From NCBI RefSeq assembly GCF_040869045.1, contig NW_027136979.1, positions 310,001-374,000 of the forward strand: 64,000 nt of DNA, read 5' to 3'. Shown in pieces: positions 51,427 through 62,937 of the stretch. The stretch's first letter is position 1; each line of letters begins with the position of its first letter. Below the pieces are notes generated by a model. It searched no databases. It was not told the origin of the DNA and saw only the letters and a program-made list of their open reading frames with translations. Made by a program: the position numbers and the translations under genes. Origin of the DNA: Eurosta solidaginis (taxonomy: Eukaryota; Arthropoda; Insecta; Diptera; Tephritidae).

Positions 51427-54423
51427 GGTTCAATTTCTACCTCATACTGGGTGGGGTTAACCGACTAATAGGGATAAGTGTCGATATCTATTGAACCAAG
51501 CAAGGTAGAATCGAATTTATTTTTGCAGATTATAGGTTTTTATGTGTATATTAATCCACAAGCTGATCCAAGGTTCTATCATTAACGGTTCAATTTCTAC
51601 GTCATACTGTGTGGGGTTAACCGACTAAAAGGGATAAGTGTCCATATCTATTGAACCAAGCAAGATAGAATCGATTTTGTTTTTGCAGATTATAGGCTTT
51701 TATGTGTATATTAATCCAAAAGCTGATCCAAGGTTCTACCGCTAACGGTTCAATTTCTACGTCATACTGGTTGGGGTTAACCGACTAAAAGGGATAAGTG
51801 TCCATATCTATTGAACCAAGCAAAACAGAATCGATTTTATTTTTGCAGATTATAGGTTTTTATGTGTATATTAATCCACAAGCTGATCCAAGGTTTTTTC
51901 GCTAACGGTTCAATTTCTACGTCATACTGTGTGGGGTTAACCGACTAAAAGGGATAAGCGTCCATATCTATTGAACCAAGCAAGATAGAATCGATTTTGT
52001 TTTTGCAGATTATAGGTTTTTATGTGTATATTAATCCACAAGCTGATCCAAGGTTCTATCATTAACGGTTCAATTTCTACGTCATACTGTGTGGGGTTAA
52101 CCGACTAAAAGGGATAAGTGTCCATATCTATTGAACCAAGCAAGACAGAATCGATTTTATTTCTGCAGATGGTAGGTTTTTATGTGTGTATTAATCCACA
52201 AGCTGATCCAAGGTTCTATCGCTAACGGTTCAATTTCTACGTCATAAAAGGGATAAGTGTCCACATCTATTGAACCAAGCAAAATATAATCTATTTTATT
52301 TTTGCAGATTATAGGTTTTAATGTGTATATTAATCCACAAGCTGATCCAAGGTTCTATCGCTAACGGTTCAATTTCTACGTCATACTGTGTGGGGTTAAC
52401 CGACTAAAAGGGATAAGTGTCCATATCTATTGAACTAAGCAAGATAGAATCGATTTTGTTTTTGCAGATGGTAGGTTTTTATGTGTATATTAATCCACAA
52501 GCTGATCCAAGGTTCTATCGTTAACGGTTCAATTTCTACGTCATACTGGGTGGGATTAAACGACTAAAAGGGATAAGTGTCCATATCTATTGAACCAAGC
52601 AAGATAGAATCGATTTTGTTTTTGCAGATTATAGGCTTTTATGTGTATATTAATCCAAAAGCTGATCCAAGGTTCTATCGCTAACGGTTCAATTTCTACG
52701 TCATACTGGTTGGGGTTAACCGACTAAAAGGGATAAGTGTCCATATCTATTGAACCAAGCAAGATAGAATCGATTTTGTTTTTGCAGATTATAGGTTTTT
52801 ATGTGTATATTAATCCACAAGCTGATCCAAGGTTTTTTCGATAACGGTTCAATTTCTACGTCACACTGTGTGGGGTTAACCGACTAAAAGGGATAAGTGT
52901 CCATATCTATTGAACCAAGCAAGACAGAATCGATTTTATTTCTGCAGATGGTAGGTTTTTATGTGTGTATTAATCCACAAGCTGATCCAAGGTTCTATCG
53001 CTAACGGTTCAATTTCTACGTCATAAAAGGGATAAGTATCCACATCTATTGAACCAAGCAAAATAGAATCGATTTTATTTTTGCAGATTATAGGTTTTTA
53101 TGTGTATATTAATCCACAAGCTGATCCAAGGTTCTATCATTAACGGTTCAATTTCTACGTCATACTGTGTGGGGTTAACCGACTAAAAGGGTTAAGTGTC
53201 CATATCTATTGAACCAAGCAAGATAGAATCGATTTTGTTTTTGCAGATGGTAGGTTTTTATGCGTATATTAATACACAAGCTGATCCAAGGTTCTATCAT
53301 TAACAGTTCAATTTCTACGTCATACTGTGTGGGGTTAACCGACTAAAAGGGATAAGTGTCCATATCTATTGAACCAAGCAAGACAGAATCGATTTTATTT
53401 CTGCAGATGGTAGGTTTTTATGTGTGTATTAATCCACAAGCCGATCCAAGGTTCTATCGCTAACGGTTCAATTTCTACGTCATACTGGGTGGGGTTAACC
53501 GACTAATAGGGATAAGTGTCTATATCTATTGAAACAAGCAAGGTAGAATCGAATTTATTTTTGCAGATGGTAGGTTTTTATGTGCATATTAATCCACAAG
53601 CTGATCCAAGGTTCTATCATTAACGGTTCAATTTCTACGTCATACTGTGTGGGGTTAACCGACTAAAAGGGATAAGTGTCCATATCTATTGAACCAAGCA
53701 AGACAGAATCGATTTTATTTCTGCAGATGGTAGGTTTTTATGTGTGTATTAATCCACAAGCTGATCCAAGGTTCTATCGCTAACGGTTCAATTTCTACGT
53801 CATACTGTGGGGGTTAACCGACTAAAAGGGAAAAGTGTCCATATCTATTGAACCAAGCAAGATAGAATCGATTTTGTTTTTGCAGATGATAGGTTTTTAT
53901 GTGTATATTAATCCACAAGCCGATCCAAGGTTCTATCGCTAACGGTTCAATTTCTACGTCATACTGGGTGGGGTTAACCGACTAATAGGGATAAGTGTCT
54001 ATATCTATTGAACCAAGCAAGGTAGAATCGAATTTATTTTTGCAGATGGTAGGTTTTTATGTGCATATTAATCCACAAGCTGATCCAAGGTTCTATCGCT
54101 AACGGTTCAATTTCTACGTCAAACTGGGTGAGGTTAACCGACTAAAAGGGATAAGTGTCCATATCTATTGAACCAAGCAAGACAGAATCGATTTTATTTT
54201 TGCAGATGGTAGGCTTTTATGTGTATATTAATCCAAAAGCTGATCCAAGGTTCTATCGCTAACGGTTCTATTTCTACGTCATACTGGGTGGGGTTAACCG
54301 ACTAAAAGGGATAAGTGTCCATATCTATTGAACCAAGCAAGATAGAATCGATTTTGTTTTTGCAGATGATAGGTTTTTACGTGTATATTAATCCGCAAGC
54401 CAACCCAAGATTCTATCGCTAAC
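51427..54423 (+). repeat. Domain E HOR copy 1 (19 monomers, 2997 bp)
   Basis: This is the longest copy. Compared with the 17-monomer form it has two extra L units, at about 53465-53784 (a CTAATAGGG-type and a PstI-type). One L (53785-53943) is 159 bp because of a missing base in CTGTGGGGG. Confidence 0.88.
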
Positions 54424-56941
54424 GGTTCAATTTCTACCTCATACTGGGTGGGGTTAACCGACTAATAGGGATAAGTGTCTATATCTATTGAACCAAGCAA
54501 GGTAGAATCGAATTTATTTTTGCAGATTATAGGTTTTTATGTGTATATTAATCCACAAGCTGATCCAAGGTTCTATCATTAACGGTTCAATTTCTACGTC
54601 ATACTGTGTGGGGTTAACCGACTAAAAGGGATAAGTGTCCATATCTATTGAACCAAGCAAGATAGAATCGATTTTGTTTTTGCAGATTATAGGCTTTTAT
54701 GTGTATATTAATCCAAAAGCTGATCCAAGGTTCTACCGCTAACGGTTCAATTTCTACGTCATACTGGTTGGGGTTAACCGACTAAAAGGGATAAGTGTCC
54801 ATATCTATTGAACCAAGCAAAACAGAATCGATTTTATTTTTGCAGATTATAGGTTTTTATGTGTATATTAATCCACAAGCTGATCCAAGGTTTTTTCGCT
54901 AACGGTTCAATTTCTACGTCATACTGTGTGGGGTTAACCGACTAAAAGGGATAAGCGTCCATATCTATTGAACCAAGCAAGATAGAATCGATTTTGTTTT
55001 TGCAGATTATAGGTTTTTATGTGTATATTAATCCACAAGCTGATCCAAGGTTCTATCATTAACGGTTCAATTTCTACGTCATACTGTGTGGGGTTAACCG
55101 ACTAAAAGGGATAAGTGTCCATATCTATTGAACCAAGCAAGACAGAATCGATTTTATTTCTGCAGATGGTAGGTTTTTATGTGTGTATTAATCCACAAGC
55201 TGATCCGAGGTTCTATCGCTAACGGTTCAATTTCTACGTCATAAAAGGGATAAGTGTCCACATCTATTGAACCAAGCAAAATAGAATCTATTTTATTTTT
55301 GCAGATTATAGGTTTTAATGTGTATATTAATCCACAAGCTGATCCAAGGTTCTATCGCTAACGGTTCAATTTCTACGTCATACTGTGTGGGGTTAACCGA
55401 CTAAAAGGGATAAGTGTCCATATCTATTGAACTAAGCAAGATAGAATCGATTTTGTTTTTGCAGATGGTAGGTTTTTATGTGTATATTAATCCACAAGCT
55501 GATCCAAGGTTCTATCGTTAACGGTTCAATTTCTACGTCATACTGGGTGGGATTAAACGACTAAAAGGGATAAGTGTCCATATCTATTGAACCAAGCAAG
55601 ATAGAATCGATTTTGTTTTTGCAGATTATAGGCTTTTATGTGTATATTAATCCAAAAGCTGATCCAAGGTTCTATCGCTAACGGTTCAATTTCTACGTCA
55701 TACTGGTTGGGGTTAACCGACTAAAAGGGATAAGTGTCCATATCTATTGAACCAAGCAAGATAGAATCGATTTTGTTTTTGCAGATTATAGGTTTTTATG
55801 TGTATATTAATCCACAAGCTGATCCAAGGATTTTTCGCTAACGGTTCAATTTCTACGTCACACTGTGTGGGGTTAACCGACTAAAAGGGATAAGTGTCCA
55901 TATCTATTGAACCAAGCAAGACAGAATCGATTTTATTTCTGCAGATGGTAGGTTTTTATGTGTGTATTAATCCACAAGCTGATCCAAGATTCTATCGCTA
56001 ACGGTTCAATTTCTACGTCATAAAAGGGATAAGTATCCACATCTATTGAACCAAGCAAAATAGAATCGATTTTATTTTTGCAGATTATAGGTTTTTATGT
56101 GTATATTAATCCACAAGCTGATCCAAGGTTCTATCATTAACGGTTCAATTTCTACGTCATACTGTGTGGGGTTAACCGACTAAAAGGGGTAAGTGTCCAT
56201 ATCTATTGAACCAAGCAAGATAGAATCGATTTTGTTTTTGCAGATGGTAGGTTTTTATGCGTATATTAATACACAAGCTGATCCAAGGTTCTATCATTAA
56301 CGGTTCAATTTCTACGTCATACTGTGTGGGGTTAACCGACTAAAAGGGATAAGTGTCCATATCTATTGAACCAAGCAAGACAGAATCGATTTTATTTCTG
56401 CAGATGGTAGGTTTTTATGTGTGTATTAATCCACAAGCTGATCCAAGGTTCTATCGCTAACGGTTCAATTTCTACGTCATACTGTGTGGGGTTAACCGAC
56501 TAAAAGGGATAAGTGTCCATATCTATTGAACCAAGCAAGATAGAATCGATTTTGTTTTTGCAGATGATAGGTTTTTATGTGTATATTAATCCCCAAGCCG
56601 ATCCAAGGTTCTATCGCTAACGGTTCAATTTCTACGTCATACTGGGTGGGGTTAACCGACTAATAGGGATAAGTGTCTATATCTATTGAACCAAGCAAGG
56701 TAGAATCGAATTTATTTTTGCAGATGGTAGGTTTTTATGTGCATATTAATCCACAAGCTGATCAAAGCTTCTATCGCTAACGGTTCAATTTCTACGTCAA
56801 ACTGGGTGAGGTTAACCGACTAAAAGGGATAAGTGTCCATATCTATTGAACCAAGCAAGACAGAATCGATTTTATTTTTGCAGATGGTAGGCTTTTACGT
56901 GTATATTAATCCGCAAGCCAACCCAAGATTCTATCGCTAAC
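54424..56941 (+). repeat. Domain E HOR copy 2 (16 monomers, 2518 bp)
   Basis: It contains 14 L and 2 S monomers. Its last unit (56782-56941) is a fusion of two monomers that are separate in copies 1 and 4. It appears nearly identical to copy 3, including TGATCCGAGG, CAAGGATTTTT and ATCCCCAAGCC at the same offsets. Confidence 0.92.
56782..56941 (+). repeat. Fusion L monomer marking an unequal crossover
   Basis: The head and middle are those of a CAAACTGGGTGAGG-type unit with GGTAGGCTTTTA. The end switches to CGTGTATATT and CCGCAAGCCAACCC, which elsewhere belong to the next monomer (54264-54423). The exchange point lies in the shared TTTTA near monomer position 112-117. It removed exactly one repeat length, turning a 17-mer into a 16-mer. 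The same fusion recurs at 59300-59459. Confidence 0.9.
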
Positions 56942-59459
56942 GGTTCAATTTCTACCTCATACTGGGTGGGGTTAACCGACTAATAGGGATAAGTGTCTAT
57001 ATCTATTGAACCAAGCAAGGTAGAATCGAATTTATTTTTGCAGATTATAGGTTTTTATGTGTATATTAATCCACAAGCTGATCCAAGGTTCTATCATTAA
57101 CGGTTCAATTTCTACGTCATACTGTGTGGGGTTAACCGACTAAAAGGGATAAGTGTCCATATCTATTGAACCAAGCAAGATAGAATCGATTTTGTTTTTG
57201 CAGATTATAGGCTTTTATGTGTATATTAATCCAAAAGCTGATCCAAGGTTCTACCGCTAACGGTTCAATTTCTACGTCATACTGGTTGGGGTTAACCGAC
57301 TAAAAGGGATAAGTGTCCATATCTATTGAACCAAGCAAAACAGAATCGATTTTATTTTTGCAGATTATAGGTTTTTATGTGTATATTAATCCACAAGCTG
57401 ATCCAAGGTTTTTTCGCTAACGGTTCAATTTCTACGTCATACTGTGTGGGGTTAACCGACTAAAAGGGATAAGCGTCCATATCTATTGAACCAAGCAAGA
57501 TAGAATCGATTTTGTTTTTGCAGATTATAGGTTTTTATGTGTATATTAATCCACAAGCTGATCCAAGGTTCTATCATTAACGGTTCAATTTCTACGTCAT
57601 ACTGTGTGGGGTTAACCGACTAAAAGGGATAAGTGTCCATATCTATTGAACCAAGCAAGACAGAATCGATTTTATTTCTGCAGATGGTAGGTTTTTATGT
57701 GTGTATTAATCCACAAGCTGATCCGAGGTTCTATCGCTAACGGTTCAATTTCTACGTCATAAAAGGGATAAGTGTCCACATCTATTGAACCAAGCAAAAT
57801 AGAATCTATTTTATTTTTGCAGATTATAGGTTTTAATGTGTATATTAATCCACAAGCTGATCCAAGGTTCTATCGCTAACGGTTCAATTTCTACGTCATA
57901 CTGTGTGGGGTTAACCGACTAAAAGGGATAAGTGTCCATATCTATTGAACTAAGCAAGATAGAATCGATTTTGTTTTTGCAGATGGTAGGTTTTTATGTG
58001 TATATTAATCCACAAGCTGATCCAAGGTTCTATCGTTAACGGTTCAATTTCTACGTCATACTGGGTGGGATTAAACGACTAAAAGGGATAAGTGTCCATA
58101 TCTATTGAACCAAGCAAGATAGAATCGATTTTGTTTTTGCAGATTATAGGCTTTTATGTGTATATTAATCCAAAAGCTGATCCAAGGTTCTATCGCTAAC
58201 GGTTCAATTTCTACGTCATACTGGTTGGGGTTAACCGACTAAAAGGGATAAGTGTCCATATCTATTGAACCAAGCAAGATAGAATCGATTTTGTTTTTGC
58301 AGATTATAGGTTTTTATGTGTATATTAATCCACAAGCTGATCCAAGGATTTTTCGCTAACGGTTCAATTTCTACGTCACACTGTGTGGGGTTAACCGACT
58401 AAAAGGGATAAGTGTCCATATCTATTGAACCAAGCAAGACAGAATCGATTTTATTTCTGCAGATGGTAGGTTTTTATGTGTGTATTAATCCACAAGCTGA
58501 TCCAAGATTCTATCGCTAACGGTTCAATTTCTACGTCATAAAAGGGATAAGTATCCACATCTATTGAACCAAGCAAAATAGAATCGATTTTATTTTTGCA
58601 GATTATAGGTTTTTATGTGTATATTAATCCACAAGCTGATCCAAGGTTCTATCATTAACGGTTCAATTTCTACGTCATACTGTGTGGGGTTAACCGACTA
58701 AAAGGGGTAAGTGTCCATATCTATTGAACCAAGCAAGATAGAATCGATTTTGTTTTTGCAGATGGTAGGTTTTTATGCGTATATTAATACACAAGCTGAT
58801 CCAAGGTTCTATCATTAACGGTTCAATTTCTACGTCATACTGTGTGGGGTTAACCGACTAAAAGGGATAAGTGTCCATATCTATTGAACCAAGCAAGACA
58901 GAATCGATTTTATTTCTGCAGATGGTAGGTTTTTATGTGTGTATTAATCCACAAGCTGATCCAAGGTTCTATCGCTAACGGTTCAATTTCTACGTCATAC
59001 TGTGTGGGGTTAACCGACTAAAAGGGATAAGTGTCCATATCTATTGAACCAAGCAAGATAGAATCGATTTTGTTTTTGCAGATGATAGGTTTTTATGTGT
59101 ATATTAATCCCCAAGCCGATCCAAGGTTCTATCGCTAACGGTTCAATTTCTACGTCATACTGGGTGGGGTTAACCGACTAATAGGGATAAGTGTCTATAT
59201 CTATTGAACCAAGCAAGGTAGAATCGAATTTATTTTTGCAGATGGTAGGTTTTTATGTGCATATTAATCCACAAGCTGATCAAAGCTTCTATCGCTAACG
59301 GTTCAATTTCTACGTCAAACTGGGTGAGGTTAACCGACTAAAAGGGATAAGTGTCCATATCTATTGAACCAAGCAAGACAGAATCGATTTTATTTTTGCA
59401 GATGGTAGGCTTTTACGTGTATATTAATCCGCAAGCCAACCCAAGATTCTATCGCTAAC
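56942..59459 (+). repeat. Domain E HOR copy 3 (16 monomers, 2518 bp)
   Basis: It has the same length and order as copy 2, including the fusion monomer at its end (59300-59459). I noticed no base differences between copies 2 and 3 at the landmarks checked, so this is probably the most recent duplication in the domain. Confidence 0.92.
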
Positions 59460-62137
59460 GGTTCAATTTCTACCTCATACTGGGTGGGGTTAACCGACTA
59501 ATAGGGATAAGTGTCTATATCTATTGAACCAAGCAAGGTAGAATCGAATTTATTTTTGCAGATTATAGGTTTTTATGTGTATATTAATCCACAAGCTGAT
59601 CCAAGGTTCTATCATTAACGGTTCAATTTCTACGTCATACTGTGTGGGGTTAACCGACTAAAAGGGATAAGTGTCCATATCTATTGAACCAAGCAAGATA
59701 GAATCGATTTTGTTTTTGCAGATTATAGGCTTTTATGTGTATATTAATCCAAAAGCTGATCCAAGGTTCTACCGCTAACGGTTCAATTTCTACGTCATAC
59801 TGGTTGGGGTTAACCGACTAAAAGGGATAAGTGTCCATATCTATTGAACCAAGCAAAACAGAATCGATTTTATTTTTGCAGATTATAGGTTTTTATGTGT
59901 ATATTAATCCACAAGCTGATCCAAGGTTTTTTCGCTAACGGTTCAATTTCTACGTCATACTGTGTGGGGTTAACCGACTAAAAGGGATAAGCGTCCATAT
60001 CTATTGAACCAAGCAAGATAGAATCGATTTTGTTTTTGCAGATTATAGGTTTTTATGTGTATATTAATCCACAAGCTGATCCAAGGTTCTATCATTAACG
60101 GTTCAATTTCTACGTCATACTGTGTGGGGTTAACCGACTAAAAGGGATAAGTGTCCATATCTATTGAACCAAGCAAGACAGAATCGATTTTATTTCTGCA
60201 GATGGTAGGTTTTTATGTGTGTATTAATCCACAAGCTGATCCGAGGTTCTATCGCTAACGGTTCAATTTCTACGTCATAAAAGGGATAAGTGTCCACATC
60301 TATTGAACCAAGCAAAATAGAATCTATTTTATTTTTGCAGATTATAGGTTTTAATGTGTATATTAATCCACAAGCTGATCCAAGGTTCTATCGCTAACGG
60401 TTCAATTTCTACGTCATACTGTGTGGGGTTAACCGACTAAAAGGGATAAGTGTCCATATCTATTGAACTAAGCAAGATAGAATCGATTTTGTTTTTGCAG
60501 ATGGTAGGTTTTTATGTGTATATTAATCCACAAGCTGATCCAAGGTTCTATCGTTAACGGTTCAATTTCTACGTCATACTGGGTGGGATTAAACGACTAA
60601 AAGGGATAAGTGTCCATATCTATTGAACCAAGCAAGATAGAATCGATTTTGTTTTTGCAGATTATAGGCTTTTATGTGTATATTAATCCAAAAGCTGATC
60701 CAAGGTTCTATCGCTAACGGTTCAATTTCTACGTCATACTGGTTGGGGTTAACCGACTAAAAGGGATAAGTGTCCATATCTATTGAACCAAGCAAGATAG
60801 AATCGATTTTGTTTTTGCAGATTATAGGTTTTTATGTGTATATTAATCCACAAGCTGATCCAAGGATTTTTCGCTAACGGTTCAATTTCTACGTCACACT
60901 GTGTGGGGTTAACCGACTAAAAGGGATAAGTGTCCATATCTATTGAACCAAGCAAGACAGAATCGATTTTATTTCTGCAGATGGTAGGTTTTTATGTGTG
61001 TATTAATCCACAAGCTGATCCAAGATTCTATCGCTAACGGTTCAATTTCTACGTCATAAAAGGGATAAGTATCCACATCTATTGAACCAAGCAAAATAGA
61101 ATCGATTTTATTTTTGCAGATTATAGGTTTTTATGTGTATATTAATCCACAAGCTGATCCAAGGTTCTATCATTAACGGTTCAATTTCTACGTCATACTG
61201 TGTGGGGTTAACCGACTAAAAGGGGTAAGTGTCCATATCTATTGAACCAAGCAAGATAGAATCGATTTTGTTTTTGCAGATGGTAGGTTTTTATGCGTAT
61301 ATTAATACACAAGCTGATCCAAGGTTCTATCATTAACGGTTCAATTTCTACGTCATACTGTGTGGGGTTAACCGACTAAAAGGGATAAGTGTCCATATCT
61401 ATTGAACCAAGCAAGACAGAATCGATTTTATTTCTGCAGATGGTAGGTTTTTATGTGTGTATTAATCCACAAGCTGATCCAAGGTTCTATCGCTAACGGT
61501 TCAATTTCTACGTCATACTGTGTGGGGTTAACCGACTAAAAGGGATAAGTGTCCATATCTATTGAACCAAGCAAGATAGAATCGATTTTGTTTTTGCAGA
61601 TGATAGGTTTTTATGTGTATATTAATCCGCAAGCCGATCCAAGGTTCTATCGCTAACGGTTCAATTTCTACGTCATACTGGGTGGGGTTAACCGACTAAT
61701 AGGGATAAGTGTCTATATCTATTGAACCAAGCAAGGTAGAATCGAATTTATTTTTGCAGATGGTAGGTTTTTATGTGCATATTAATCCACAAGCTGATCA
61801 AAGCTTCTATCGCTAACGGTTCAATTTCTACGTCAAACTGGGTGAGGTTAACCGACTAAAAGGGATAAGTGTCCATATCTATTGAACCAAGCAAGACAGA
61901 ATCGATTTTATTTTTGCAGATGGTAGGCTTTTATGTGTATATTAATCCAAAAGCTGATCCAAGGTTCTATCGCTAACGGTTCAATTTCTACGTCATACTG
62001 GGTGGGGTTAACCGACTAAAAGGGATAAGTGTCCATATCTATTGAACCAAGCAAGATAGAATCGATTTTGTTTTTGCAGATGATAGGTTTTTACGTGCAT
62101 ATTAATCCGCAAGCCAACCCAAGATTCTATCGCTAAC
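59460..62137 (+). repeat. Domain E HOR copy 4 (17 monomers, 2678 bp)
   Basis: It follows copy 3 but keeps the two monomers that are fused there (61818-61977 and 61978-62137). One visible difference is ATCCGCAAGCC at about 61626 where copies 2 and 3 read ATCCCCAAGCC. The unfused state agrees with copy 1, so the fusion is derived. Confidence 0.9.
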
Positions 62138-62937
62138 GGTTCAATTTCTACCTCATACTGGGTGGGGTTAACCGACTAATAGGGATAAGTGTCTATATCT
62201 ATTGAACCAAGCAAGGTAGAATCGAATTTATTTTTGCAGATTATAGGTTTTTATGTGTATATTAATCCACAAGCTGATCCAAGGTTCTATCATTAACGGT
62301 TCAATTTCTACGTCATACTGTGTGGGGTTAACCGACTAAAAGGGATAAGTGTCCATATCTATTGAACCAAGCAAGATAGAATCGATTTTGTTTTTGCAGA
62401 TTATAGGCTTTTATGTGTATATTAATCCAAAAGCTGATCCAAGGTTCTACCGCTAACGGTTCAATTTCTACGTCATACTGGTTGGGGTTAACCGACTAAA
62501 AGGGATAAGTGTCCATATCTATTGAACCAAGCAAAACAGAATCGATTTTATTTTTGCAGATTATAGGTTTTTATGTGTATATTAATCCACAAGCTGATCC
62601 AAGGTTTTTTCGCTAACGGTTCAATTTCTACGTCATACTGTGTGGGGTTAACCGACTAAAAGGGATAAGCGTCCATATCTATTGAACCAAGCAAGATAGA
62701 ATCGATTTTGTTTTTGCAGATTATAGGTTTTTATGTGTATATTAATCCACAAGCTGATCCAAGGTTCTATCATTAACGGTTCAATTTCTACGTCATACTG
62801 TGTGGGGTTAACCGACTAAAAGGGATAAGTGTCCATATCTATTGAACCAAGCAAGACAGAATCGATTTTATTTCTGCAGATGGTAGGTTTTTATGTGTGT
62901 ATTAATCCACAAGCTGATCCAAGGTTCTATCGCTAAC
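62138..62937 (+). repeat. Domain E HOR, terminal partial copy (5 monomers)
   Basis: It opens with the CTACCTCATA unit and follows the domain E order for five L monomers, including CAAAACAGAATC and GATAAGCGTCC. It then departs: the expected TGATCCGAGG and AATCTATTTT variants are absent, and two S units follow in place of one. Confidence 0.85.

Larger units (their letters stand above)
49549..62937 (+). repeat. Domain E: young 16- to 19-monomer HOR
   Basis: A CTACCTCATA monomer, unique to this domain, begins units at 51427, 54424, 56942, 59460 and 62138, giving lengths of 2997, 2518, 2518 and 2678 bp. Each complete unit has exactly two S monomers, and the rest are L. The ordered markers CGCTAACGG after CTAC, GGATAAGCGT, TGATCCGAGG, CACACTGTG and AGTATCCAC recur at constant offsets in most copies. 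A leading partial copy lies at 49549-51426. Confidence 0.92.
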
